64,000 nt of DNA, taken from Sulfuracidifex metallicus DSM 6482 = JCM 9184. Its GTDB lineage: Archaea; Thermoproteota; Thermoprotei_A; Sulfolobales; Sulfolobaceae. Position 1 is the first letter of the stretch. Each line of letters begins with the position of its first letter. Where the stretch lies: the NCBI GenBank assembly GCA_032834875.1, contig CP135238.1, positions 688,011-752,010 on the forward strand. Direction: 5' to 3'. Under the pieces are notes generated by a model. The model searched no databases. It was not told where the DNA came from and was given only the letters and a program-made list of their open reading frames with translations. Position numbers and translations under genes: made by a program. Shown here piece by piece: positions 41,330-49,127 of this stretch.

Positions 41330-41641
41330 GTGGTTTGTAAGGAATGGAAATTAAGGATAATGTTCAGTAAGAGGATAAGTAACCTTGATGAGTTAGCTGA
41401 TTACCTTCTAGATACTTTTTCAAACGATAAGTTAGTTATGCTTATCTTAGATAAGATTTTATTATTGCTAGATAATCCCTTCAAATATTCCAGGGAAAAG
41501 TTAGGAAAGGATAAGCATGGCAATCCAATGTTCTCCATAGAAGTAACTGGAGATATAAGAATACTTTACAGTGTGGATTCAAAAAATTGTGTAGTTTTTA
41601 TTTGGGAGATTGGGTCTCATAAGAAGGTTTACGGACGTTAG
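41330..41641 (+). CDS. RelE/ParE-type toxin
   Basis: About 103 residues starting at GTG (a downstream ATG at 41360 is possible). The C-terminal block GNPMFSIEVTGDIRILYSVD and VVFIWEIGSHKKVYGR is the RelE/ParE core, with the basic residues expected for mRNA cleavage at the ribosome. There is no antitoxin gene directly upstream; a small convergent ORF (41598-41741) overlaps the 3' end. A TTTAAATA promoter element lies about 30 bases upstream. Confidence 0.72.
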   Translation: MVCKEWKLRIMFSKRISNLDELADYLLDTFSNDKLVMLILDKILLLLDNPFKYSREKLGKDKHGNPMFSIEVTGDIRILYSVDSKNCVVFIWEIGSHKKVYGR

Positions 41642-41741
41642 TTCTCTCCTTAGCTTTCTTTTCCACAATCTCCTTAAGCTTAATTACTTCATCTTTACTT
41701 AGCTCCGCATAATAATATTCTCCGTCTTTACCAGTCTTCAT
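41598..41741 (-). CDS. small charged protein convergent with the RelE-type gene
   Basis: A 47-residue ORF: MKTGKDGEYYYAELSKDEV, then a Lys/Glu-rich helix and a basic tail. The 3' part overlaps the toxin gene by 44 bases on the other strand. Its helix resembles short antitoxins, and the second RelE-type gene of the element has a like-placed ORF. Coding status is not proven. Confidence 0.38.
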   Translation of the reverse strand: MKTGKDGEYYYAELSKDEVIKLKEIVEKKAKERTNVRKPSYETQSPK

Positions 41742-41769
41742 ATGTGTAAACTTCTCACAGAGACTATTA

Positions 41770-41915
41770 AAACAATGTGCTAATCGAGTTTCTCTTATCG
41801 AATTTTGAAAAATTGGATTGAAAGTAGTATAAGCGCTTATCCTTGGATCCCAGCTTCAAAGTCTCGTTAGAAAAATTGAATAAACTCTCCAGTTTACTGA
41901 GAGGAATTCAACCAA
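41770..41915 (-). repeat. degenerate repeat copy 1
   Basis: Read on the minus strand this stretch encodes IPLSKLESLFNFSNETLKLG and LYYFQSNFSKFDKRNS. A second copy at 44042-44155 encodes ISLDKLGSLYNYSNENRKHG and LYYYQHNFSKFNEKKS. About 70% of bases match over 110 bp. Both are pieces of an unknown gene. Confidence 0.6.
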
Positions 41916-42024
41916 TAATAATAACTACTACTAAGAGTTCTGAGCTACAAAAAGCAGGAGTGAAAGTTTAGGGCAGGGTAAATGAAGTGTGTAAGGCCTC
42001 ATCTTTCTCTTCATAATAAATTCC

Positions 42025-42414
42025 CTAAGAATTATTCGATTTCTCTTTTTCCGTCTCTTTTTGTAGTTCCTTTCTTGCTTCACTCTCAACTTCTGCCATA
42101 AATTCATCTAATTCATCAGCTTTTACCAACTCCCTATTAATTTCTGCCATACCTTTCATAAACTCTATCATTTCATTTTGGTGGTCTCTAACTTCTTCCA
42201 AATACTTTTCATCTATTTCCTCCCTCCCTACTATATAATCAGCAGTTTCAGCAGCCCTAGCTAAATAGGCTGTGTATAGCAAACTATCGAAAAGTTCTTG
42301 GAAACCTAGATCTAGCATTGTTATTACTTGATCGATTAAATATGGTTTTTCTTTGTAGAAGTTTAATAATAGCTCGCTTTCATTTGGCAAGTTTTTGCAA
42401 ATCTCGTCTTCCAT
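42025..42414 (-). CDS. small acidic helical protein, third gene of the Panacea-like operon
   Basis: A 129-residue protein, nearly all helical, very rich in Glu, with a C-terminal Glu/Lys-rich tail. No family recognised. The middle (LFDSLLYTAYLARAAETADYIVG) could be a four-helix bundle of the HEPN or MazG type, but no catalytic motif is seen. It starts 36 bases after the HEPN-like gene and on the same strand, so it is probably part of the same system. Confidence 0.6.
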   Translation of the reverse strand: MEDEICKNLPNESELLLNFYKEKPYLIDQVITMLDLGFQELFDSLLYTAYLARAAETADYIVGREEIDEKYLEEVRDHQNEMIEFMKGMAEINRELVKADELDEFMAEVESEARKELQKETEKEKSNNS

Positions 42415-42450
42415 GCGTTTTTCTATACACTTTTCAATTATATCAAGTAG

Positions 42451-43005
42451 TTATTTGTATACGTCTTTAAATTGGACTGCGGCTGTAATTCTCTTTCTCA
42501 ATTCTAGTAGTTTATCATAGCTTCTTTGATTAGGTGACTCTCTTAAATATTCCGATAAGCTTTTATAAATTTCCGCTAAAGGTTTTTCCGTGATTTGTTC
42601 TAAGAGTTTCGCGGTTGCTAACAGAAGATCTGGAATTTGAGATCTTCCCATAGGGTCGTGACCTAATTTTTCGATAATCTTCTCACGGTTTAAGGCTTGT
42701 CTTATTAAGATATTCAATGAATTAATCATTTTCTGAAAATGTCTCGGTGCTTTAACATGTCCCTTCTTTACTACGGATATCAAAAGGGCCGGATAAATTA
42801 TCAGTGTACCATACGTTGCAAGAAAGGCCTTACTTAAGGTTTCGAAAGATCTCGCAATATTAAAAATCTTTTGCTCCTCTAGAGACTTTATGTCTGAATA
42901 CGGTTTTTCTCCTTTCTGAATATTTTCGTATATAGCTAGTGTAGTATCGAAAAAGCTTAAGGAGTTTAAGAGGAAGTTAACAAAAGTCGACTTCCTCTTC
43001 TTCAT
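42451..43005 (-). CDS. HEPN-like helical protein, second gene of the Panacea-like operon
   Basis: A 184-residue all-alpha protein. Its central helices (ARSFETLSKAFLATYG) and the later KLGHDP followed by another helix recall HEPN nucleases and their relatives, where an Arg and His at the end of a helix cut RNA. The spacing REKIIEKLGH is longer than the usual R-x4-6-H, so activity is uncertain. Its start overlaps the stop of the Panacea-like gene by four bases, strong evidence of co-translation. Confidence 0.6.
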   Translation of the reverse strand: MKKRKSTFVNFLLNSLSFFDTTLAIYENIQKGEKPYSDIKSLEEQKIFNIARSFETLSKAFLATYGTLIIYPALLISVVKKGHVKAPRHFQKMINSLNILIRQALNREKIIEKLGHDPMGRSQIPDLLLATAKLLEQITEKPLAEIYKSLSEYLRESPNQRSYDKLLELRKRITAAVQFKDVYK

Positions 43006-43463
43006 TCTTGTAACCTACTTAAAACTTTGTCTCTTATCATGGAATATTTAGCGTATTCCGGGTATTTCTTGTAGACGTAGTTTAGAATCTCAGTCCTACT
43101 CTTCTTAACCCATTCTCTGAAAAACATCTCAATCTCCTTTTCCTCTTCCTCAGGCTTTAACTCAAGCTTTAAAACGTAATTCCTCTTGTACCCTATTATT
43201 GCTCCGCTCAATGGATCTCTTACTTCCTCCTCTTCAACATCGACCTCTCCTAATTCGATTAGTTTATCAATATAATCTTGTAGTTTTGATGAATAAGGAC
43301 CGAAGAACCAAGGCTTAAAATCCAGTCCTAGTTGAATCTCTTTCTCCTTCTCAAGTAAAAAGAAAATCTTCTGCAGTTTAGTTGCAGTAACCTCTGTATT
43401 CTCCTCTTTAGCAATGTAAAGCAATAATTTAATTAAGCGATAAATTCTGTCATCGATTAACAT
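43002..43463 (-). CDS. Panacea-like (SocA/DUF4065-type) protein, first gene of the operon
   Basis: A 153-residue protein from the ATG at 43463. Residues 15-75 contain TATKLQKIFFLLEKE and FKPWFFGPYSSKLQDYIDKL followed by GEVDVEE, the K-L-Q-K ... F-G-P-x-S pattern of Panacea/YwgA-type antitoxin or regulator domains. An acidic linker and a C-terminal helix follow. The frame is open to 43538 but the added residues are hydrophobic and precede a better start. A TATA-like element near 43490-43500 suits leaderless expression. Confidence 0.65.
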   Translation of the reverse strand: MLIDDRIYRLIKLLLYIAKEENTEVTATKLQKIFFLLEKEKEIQLGLDFKPWFFGPYSSKLQDYIDKLIELGEVDVEEEEVRDPLSGAIIGYKRNYVLKLELKPEEEEKEIEMFFREWVKKSRTEILNYVYKKYPEYAKYSMIRDKVLSRLQE

Positions 43464-43661
43464 AACCAGTAACCCTAATATTAAAATACACGGAGTGCAT
43501 AAAAAATTTAGACAGAAAGTTAGGGGTCGGACTTTCATAGGTTTTCGTGATATTTCATATCAACAAGACAAGGCAGGAGCTTTGAGGCTTAACGCTTTAT
43601 CACAAGCCCTAACTTACCTATCGAATTTATTTTAATAAGCTTATTAAACGGCCCATAACAC

Positions 43662-43850
43662 ATGTTATTGGACGTATTCACGGGAAGAGGAATATACGTA
43701 AAGAGGAACGGGAAGTGGAAAAGATTTGCACTAGCCCACTTCTCTTACGATAACCCTGCAGTAAACGGGATGACAATCCTCTTAGGAGTTATAATGCTAT
43801 TTGCAGCAATGGAGTTACACACTTACCATTATTATCATTACTACAAATAG
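43662..43850 (+). CDS. small membrane protein, copy 2
   Basis: A 62-residue protein: LLDVFTGRGIYVKRNGKW, RFALAHFSYDNPAVNG, then a membrane helix (TILLGVIMLFAAMEL) and a His/Tyr-rich tail. Paralogue of 41072-41230, 2.6 kb away, in the same orientation. The Tyr/His tail is not in copy 1, where a stop comes earlier. A GGCCCATAACAC block before the start matches the region before copy 1. Confidence 0.6.
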   Translation: MLLDVFTGRGIYVKRNGKWKRFALAHFSYDNPAVNGMTILLGVIMLFAAMELHTYHYYHYYK

Positions 43851-43926
43851 TATTTCTAACGAGATAATAAATGTACAAAAATAAAAACAGAAAGGTGTTT
43901 AAATGTGTTTTTACAGAAGTAGAAAT

Positions 43927-43994
43927 GGGGGTCGGGGGATGAGGAGGGTCAGAGTTGACCTATGATAGGTTACCCGGAGTCTGACCCGACCCCC
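43927..43994. other. GC-rich nested hairpin
   Basis: In very AT-rich surroundings, GGGGGTC (43927-43933) can pair with GACCCCC (43988-43994), GGGTCAGA (43946-43953) with TCTGACCC (43980-43987), and ACCT with AGGT inside. The stem is interrupted by a purine bulge. It could be a structured RNA, a replication or transfer origin, or an IS terminus. No coding frame uses it. Confidence 0.5.
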
Positions 43995-44041
43995 CGCCCA
44001 TTTTAATCTTAACCTTACTATCTATTAAGCTTTTCTTCTCA

Positions 44042-44155
44042 TTGAATTTTGAAAAATTGTGTTGATAGTAGTATAAGCGTATATGTGGGATCCCATGCTT
44101 TCTATTCTCGTTAGAATAATTGTATAAACTCCCTAGTTTATCGAGAGAAATCCTA
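44042..44155 (-). repeat. degenerate repeat copy 2
   Basis: Partner of the repeat at 41770-41915. Further upstream on the minus strand it is preceded by another coding remnant, LRRRVEELERKVK, in a different frame. Likely the residue of a duplicated gene. Confidence 0.55.
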
Positions 44156-44263
44156 TTTAACCTTCCTCTCCAACTCCTCAACCCTTCTCCTCAATTTCGG
44201 ATTTCTACTGAGTCATAGTAGTTACTAGTAAAATTTATATATTAGTAATTCTCACTCTTTACT

Positions 44264-44491
44264 ATGAAAGTAAAGGTTACTAGAAACTTTCAAGTTACTA
44301 TCCCCTCAGAGATAAGGGAAAAATTAGGTATAAAAGAAGGGGACTACGTTGAAGTAACTTTGGATGAAAGTAATGGAGCTATAATAATTAAGCCGTATAA
44401 AAGAAAATGGACTACAATAAGGTTAAATAAGAAAGTGGGTCAAGAGGATATAGATAAGGCAGTTGAGGAGGCACTAAATGATAGTAGTTGA
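44264..44491 (+). CDS. vapB: VapB-type antitoxin (AbrB/SpoVT fold)
   Basis: A 75-residue protein with a swapped-hairpin AbrB domain (residues 1-46: VTRNFQVTIPSEIREKLGIKEGDYVEV) and a C-terminal helix for toxin binding. It overlaps the vapC start by 14 bases. It should neutralise VapC and repress its own promoter. A TTTATATATTAG promoter element lies about 30 bases before the ATG. Confidence 0.87.
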   Translation: MKVKVTRNFQVTIPSEIREKLGIKEGDYVEVTLDESNGAIIIKPYKRKWTTIRLNKKVGQEDIDKAVEEALNDSS

Positions 44492-44867
44492 TACGAACAT
44501 ATTGGTTTATTCAACTTTTGAAGATTCCGAGAACCATTCTGAAGCTCTAGAAATTATAGAAAAAGAGGACGTTAAAATTCCGCAGATAGTCGTTTATGAG
44601 TTTTTATGGGTTTTAGCTAAACTTGCATCAGATGTTTCCTTAATAAAAACTAAGATTGAAGAGTTAAGAGAGTTTGAAATTATATGCGAAAACCCGGAAA
44701 CCATACTCAATGGCGTAAAAATGTTAAAGGAAGACGGTAAACCTTTAAAGATGTTAAATGATTACGTTATTCTAACCTTAGCTAAGGAATTAAAAGGAGA
44801 TTTAGCAACCTATGATGAAAAATTAAGGAAAATTGCCGAAAAACGTGGTGTAAGAATAATTCCTTAA
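44478..44867 (+). CDS. vapC: VapC-type toxin, PIN-domain ribonuclease
   Basis: A 129-residue PIN protein. The conserved acids are in VVDTNILVYS (Asp 4), VYEFLWVLAK (Glu), MLNDYVILTLAK (Asp about 95) and LATYDEKLRK (Asp about 114). VapC enzymes cleave tRNA or rRNA when free of VapB. Complete and in a normal pair, so this module may stabilise the element. Confidence 0.88.
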   Translation: MIVVDTNILVYSTFEDSENHSEALEIIEKEDVKIPQIVVYEFLWVLAKLASDVSLIKTKIEELREFEIICENPETILNGVKMLKEDGKPLKMLNDYVILTLAKELKGDLATYDEKLRKIAEKRGVRIIP

Positions 44868-44980
44868 GGATAAAGCGGAGATGATAATGGTCAGCTAAAA
44901 CGGATTAATGAATAAAAAACTTTTTGTTTTTTTACTGGTAAGTCTAGGTTTGCCATGCATGAATTGCATTATGTGTTATC

Positions 44981-45262
44981 TGACTTCCTTCCCGCCAGCG
45001 AGGGTTCCCATCTCATCGATTCGGGATTACATTTGGTGGGCAGTCAAGTGGCTCAGAGAACCCTACCATTTGGACAGAGTGAGTAGGGGACTTTCATTGC
45101 TGAGCTCTAGTCCCTTTGATGAGAGAGATACTAGAAGCTCCCCCCAGTCCCATTGAGCTGGGGAGGAGCGCCATTAGCATCACTAAGAGAAAATAGGCAA
45201 AGAAATATTTAAACACGGGGCTATCCATCCCCGCTGGTGAGGCTTTACGCCCCCTTAACCCC
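44981..45262 (-). mobile_element. IS605/TnpB-derived MITE A with structured-RNA scaffold
   Basis: On the minus strand it opens with the left-end type GGTTAAGGGGGCG and AAAGCCTCAC, like the DNA before the truncated tnpB at 51.5 kb, and ends with AACCCTCGCTGGCGGG and GTCAG, a typical right end. No tnpB lies between. A CCCC/GGGG hairpin (45138-45170) and a GGGACT/AGTCCC hairpin (45087-45114) are retained. It is about 75% alike to MITE B in inverted orientation. The open frame 44908-45156 that crosses it is not a gene. Confidence 0.68.
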
Positions 45263-45280
45263 CTTTATAACCCCATGATC

Positions 45281-47293
45281 TCATGTGATAATACGGTTTA
45301 AGTATTCAACTACCTCCTTAGCGGTAGGTCTTTTTAAGGGGTCTGGAGAAAGCATAGACCTAATCAAAGGTTTCACAGCGTCTGGAACATTGGGGTCCCA
45401 ACTACTTAATTTACTCTTAGAAGCACTAACTTTTGCCTTAACACAATTAACGTCATTCTTTACGTAACAATCAAACGCCTCGTTTATTTCGTTTAAATCG
45501 GGTCTGTTGTCCTTTCTGGTTAGCACTACATACATAGTCATCCCCAAGGCAAACACATCGATATAGGGCTTGGCAACGCCGTCATATACCTCTGGAGGAG
45601 AATAAAGGGGAGTTAACTGGCTTATCTTCCCGTTGATCCTAACTGCACTTCCAAGATCACCTAACTTAAACTCGACCTTATCGAGCTCGTAAGGCTGTGA
45701 AGGCCTTTCAGTTAGGAAGATGTTCTGTGGTTTCACGTCCATGTGTACATAACCTTGTGAGTGGATGAAACTCAAAGCCTCGGCCACGTCCTTAATAGCC
45801 CTATATACAGTCTTCTCCCACTTACTTGAATAGTAAAAGGAATCGTTGAGTAATATGTCCGCTAGTGTACCTCCCTTCATTAGTTCCATGGCTATCATGG
45901 GAGGATACGTTTTGTACAACTTCAAGTTTCCCTTAAGAATGTCCTCAATTACTTGCTCATTAACATAAACACTGTAAATCTTCACGACTTTAGGGTTGGA
46001 GGAAATCGTAACAAGATTAGAGGACTCCTTAATCCAGTCTTTAAAGTATTCCTCGGCGTCCCCACGGTCAAGTTTTAACACCTTCACCGCGACCTCCTTA
46101 CCGTTGTACTCCCCCTTTAATATGTTACCGTTACCACCCTCCCCTATCACGTCGAGGATTTCATAGACGTAGAGCATTTTTCCCACCCACACTTTGGGAT
46201 CCCACTTGGTCAACCCAGCAGGGTGAAGTGTCATTGAAGGGGCATTACTCAGATTACGCGGTTTAATACTACCCACGGATACCTTACGGTAATCTATTAC
46301 TATTGTGTCACCGAACCTCGCATACCCATTATGTGGGAACGGGGAATAAACATCATTACCCACCTTAACTCCCTTTGCTACCCATCTTCCTTCAATGGTA
46401 ACTACTAGAGAGGAATCAGCAGTATAAGTTATATTCTCGACCTTTATGGTTGCCTTCTGTGACGGTGGTAATCCCCTTATTATGAAGGTCACGTATCGAG
46501 GGGGAGGTGTGGGACTCGGGTTACTAATACTGTAATGTACATCAACATGTTTATATGGGTTGGCAACACCGCTCTCTATATCTGGAGTGTAAGTTACGTT
46601 GCCAACAGTTATTTGGCGGGGTACACTCCAATAATACTTGTCTACTCCTTCATCTACTCTCAAGAGGTAGTCTCCGTTGATGTATAGAGAAGGAGAGTAT
46701 TGTTTCCCGTTCACTGTTACCACTATTGCAGCCCCCTGTGGTAGTCCATAGATCGAGAAGTGAACTGGTTTATTTGTCTTTAATAGCTGTGGAGGTACAT
46801 GTCTCGAATGCAGTTTATAAGTGTATATCGCGGTCGTAAAGTAAAAGGGTGAGAGAAAGAATATATTAGCTACTATATTATAAGCCAATGAATCCTTTTG
46901 TGGTGTCTCTAATGTTAATATTAAGAAGATGATGTTAAAGATTACCCCTAAACTGATTAGGAATCTACCAAAGTTTTTCGATTCATCAAACATCAACAAA
47001 ATCCCGGCTAATGTACCTATGAAGACTAACAAAATGTAATTCCATAGTTGTACATCAGAAGGTATTTGATTAACGATTTCGGCAAACTGGTTTATCAAGA
47101 AGAACGATACTAAGCCCGGAATTAAGTTAAAAATCACCGGGATTATGTTATTCCTCATATATTTATAGGATAAAATGAAGGCTAAGTACAATACGAGGTA
47201 TATTAAGGAAATCGCACTCATGCCTAATTGGTAAAAGTAATAAGAAGAAACAAGAAATAATAGAAATATCACGATGAGATATTTAGGTATCAT
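45281..47293 (-). CDS. membrane-anchored Ser/Thr protein kinase with PEGA-like domains
   Basis: A 670-residue Hanks-type kinase. The N-terminus has about five or six membrane helices (residues 5-160), followed by two PEGA-like beta domains (HFSIYGLPQGAAIVVTVNG and VTFIIRGLPPSQKATIKV) and a kinase domain in the last 300 residues. Kinase motifs: GEGGNGNILKG, AVKVLKL with the ATP Lys, HMDVKPQNIFL (catalytic loop, HMD for HRD), LGDLGSA (DLG for DFG) and SPPEVYDG. It would phosphorylate cytoplasmic proteins in response to a signal at the membrane. Bracketed by MITEs A and B; its stop is 19 bases from A. Confidence 0.88.
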   Translation of the reverse strand: MIPKYLIVIFLLFLVSSYYFYQLGMSAISLIYLVLYLAFILSYKYMRNNIIPVIFNLIPGLVSFFLINQFAEIVNQIPSDVQLWNYILLVFIGTLAGILLMFDESKNFGRFLISLGVIFNIIFLILTLETPQKDSLAYNIVANIFFLSPFYFTTAIYTYKLHSRHVPPQLLKTNKPVHFSIYGLPQGAAIVVTVNGKQYSPSLYINGDYLLRVDEGVDKYYWSVPRQITVGNVTYTPDIESGVANPYKHVDVHYSISNPSPTPPPRYVTFIIRGLPPSQKATIKVENITYTADSSLVVTIEGRWVAKGVKVGNDVYSPFPHNGYARFGDTIVIDYRKVSVGSIKPRNLSNAPSMTLHPAGLTKWDPKVWVGKMLYVYEILDVIGEGGNGNILKGEYNGKEVAVKVLKLDRGDAEEYFKDWIKESSNLVTISSNPKVVKIYSVYVNEQVIEDILKGNLKLYKTYPPMIAMELMKGGTLADILLNDSFYYSSKWEKTVYRAIKDVAEALSFIHSQGYVHMDVKPQNIFLTERPSQPYELDKVEFKLGDLGSAVRINGKISQLTPLYSPPEVYDGVAKPYIDVFALGMTMYVVLTRKDNRPDLNEINEAFDCYVKNDVNCVKAKVSASKSKLSSWDPNVPDAVKPLIRSMLSPDPLKRPTAKEVVEYLNRIIT

Positions 47294-47848
47294 TTTTCAA
47301 AAATAAAAAAGAAGTTAGAATTTAATAAAGCTTAATGAAAAATGTAAGTCCTAAAGGAGAAAGGGGTTATACTAGGAAGTTACTACGGAAGTATTAAACA
47401 CGTATAAATAATATTAACACTCCGTTGTAAACCATTTCAGTGAAGTTTACGTAATGATTTAACACAGTTAGACTTTAGCAACGACTTCATATAGGTTTAA
47501 GTCATTGTTTTGATAAACTGTGAAGTTTGTTTCATTTGGTAACATTTCTAGTCCTCTCCATTGTAGACTTTTCCGTTAGAAAAGGGATTTACTCATTGAG
47601 GCTCCCCATTTCATGATTGGGGAGTGGTTTAAATGCCGCTCAATGGGGAGCTGGACATGAAAAGAGGTTGAATCATGAAACCTCGATGAAAGTCATAGTG
47701 GTAATCCCCTTTTGAGAAACTGTGGTCATTTATTCCGTTGTATTGTAATTTACGCATTACAACAAGTCATTAATTTCACGCCAGTTGATTTCAACCAGCA
47801 TTGTGCAAAACGCTTTTCCTAAGGAAAGTAATCCGACACTTTACAAAG
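47294..47848. other. 555-bp region with a third structured-RNA-like motif
   Basis: No protein gene. At 47602-47624 CTCCCCA pairs with TGGGGAG; at 47664-47684 GAGGTT pairs with AACCTC, and GATGAAAGTC follows directly. The same two-hairpin order occurs in MITEs A and B with different stem bases. The remainder (47294-47590 and 47720-47848) is AT-rich and shows nothing further. The kinase promoter must lie near 47300-47340. Confidence 0.42.
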
Positions 47849-48105
47849 TTAGGGAGGCGTAAAGCCTCACCAAGGGGATGGATAGTCCCGTGTTTAAATA
47901 CTTCTTTGTCAAAGTTCTCTATTGGCGTTAATGACGCTCTTCCCCAGCTTAACTGGACGGGGGAGTAACCATTATCTCTTAAGGGACTAGACTGGATGAA
48001 AGTCCCCTATTCAAGTGCCGGCTACCCCGACTGCCCACCATATGTAATCCCGAATCGATGGTGGGAATGATGAGATGGGAACCCTCACTGGCGGGGAGGA
48101 GTCAG
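47849..48105 (+). mobile_element. IS605/TnpB-derived MITE B with structured-RNA scaffold
   Basis: Plus-strand copy of the type A element: left end AGGGAGGCGTAAAGCCTCAC, GTCCCGTGTTTAAATAC, CCCC/GGGG hairpin (about 47940-47963), GGGACT/AGTCCC hairpin (47983-48006) and right end ACCCTCACTGGCGGGG with GTCAG. No tnpB frame. With A it forms inverted repeats whose left ends face the kinase gene. Confidence 0.68.
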
Positions 48106-48156
48106 CTTATTAATCTTAAAGTTATCAAAGAGGAAAAAGGGAATAAGAAAAACCTT

Positions 48157-48426
48157 TTATAAAACTCTTCTCTTAGCTCTCTCGTCAGCTGGAATAGATT
48201 GTAAAGCACAAGTTTCTAATATTTTCTTCATCTCATTTCCCATTACACCTTGATATACTATGACTATCCTATCTTTCATGAAGTGGATTTTTCCTTTTCC
48301 GTAAGGTTCCCTAAACTCTATATCAACTGTATCTAAGATACCAGGGGTAACCTTTATCTTCCCTTTTAGCATAATCTTGTTCATTACTATAAACTCGGCC
48401 TCAAGACCTTTTATGTCAGCTTTCAC
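48157..48426 (-). CDS. hypothetical protein
   Basis: An 89-residue protein, beta-rich in residues 1-60 (DIKGLEAEFIVMNKIMLKG, ITP-like strand, KGKIHFM) and helical after that. It has one Cys. No family recognised. It may be co-transcribed with the gene at 48456, 29 bases upstream. Confidence 0.5.
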   Translation of the reverse strand: MKADIKGLEAEFIVMNKIMLKGKIKVTPGILDTVDIEFREPYGKGKIHFMKDRIVIVYQGVMGNEMKKILETCALQSIPADERAKRRVL

Positions 48427-48455
48427 TACTTTGCCTAAGCAGGAAATCAGGACAT

Positions 48456-48695
48456 TTAGATCGACGATAATTGTATCGTCACCTCTTCTTTACATTCTAT
48501 CTTACTAGGCATATAAGGACGTAGTTTCTTTTGTAATTCTAATGCTATGCATTCGAGGCACTTATTTTGCTCATTGTTCTTTAATTTTCCAATTTGGTAG
48601 TAAAAGTCGAATGTTCGTGCTTGTAACGGGGGTTTGAATTTACCTAACTCCTCTCTCCAAGGGGATACGTATATCACTCTATCTATAGTCCTCAT
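48456..48695 (-). CDS. hypothetical protein with CxxC
   Basis: A 79-residue protein. NKCLECIALELQKKL (about 44-58) holds a single CxxC, and another Cys follows near residue 69. It may bind a metal with a partner. No family recognised. Likely first gene of the pair with 48157. Confidence 0.48.
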   Translation of the reverse strand: MRTIDRVIYVSPWREELGKFKPPLQARTFDFYYQIGKLKNNEQNKCLECIALELQKKLRPYMPSKIECKEEVTIQLSSI

Positions 48696-48803
48696 TACTA
48701 CTATTACGTTCTTCCAGTAAATGTAAGGGAATTTTAATTCCTTGGTCTTGTGCTACTCAATTTCCACATCAATTATCATTCCGATAACCTCTTTTCTAAG
48801 TTT

Positions 48804-49070
48804 TTAAGAAAGTCTTGTTATCATTATCTCTACTCCTATTATCATGGCTATGTCAAAAACGGCTGCAAATACTAAGAACGCAGCCGTAAAGAAGTTCAGC
48901 CCACCATAAGGAATTAGGATGTGATGTGATTGCACATAAGAGGAGGTTAGAGTGAATGAAATCCCACCGAAAATAAAGATTGCCAGTAACATCATAAAGA
49001 ACGAATCTAATGAATATAATATTAGAGATATGTTTCTCATAAGGTTAATTTTAGATTCAATCTCACTCAT
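48804..49070 (-). CDS. small two-helix membrane protein
   Basis: An 88-residue protein with hydrophobic helices at about 13-38 and 57-84 and a short outer loop between them. It has a charged N-terminus (MSEIESKINLMR). No family recognised. Confidence 0.52.
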   Translation of the reverse strand: MSEIESKINLMRNISLILYSLDSFFMMLLAIFIFGGISFTLTSSYVQSHHILIPYGGLNFFTAAFLVFAAVFDIAMIIGVEIMITRLS

Positions 49071-49127
49071 TCAGTATCTATGTATATAAGTATCTATTGA
49101 GTTCTATATAAAGTTATAGATCCATAA

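Noticed and set aside
44908-45156. 82-residue open frame on the plus strand
   Set aside because: It lies across MITE A and its codons follow the inverted hairpins and right end of that element. Composition is not protein-like.
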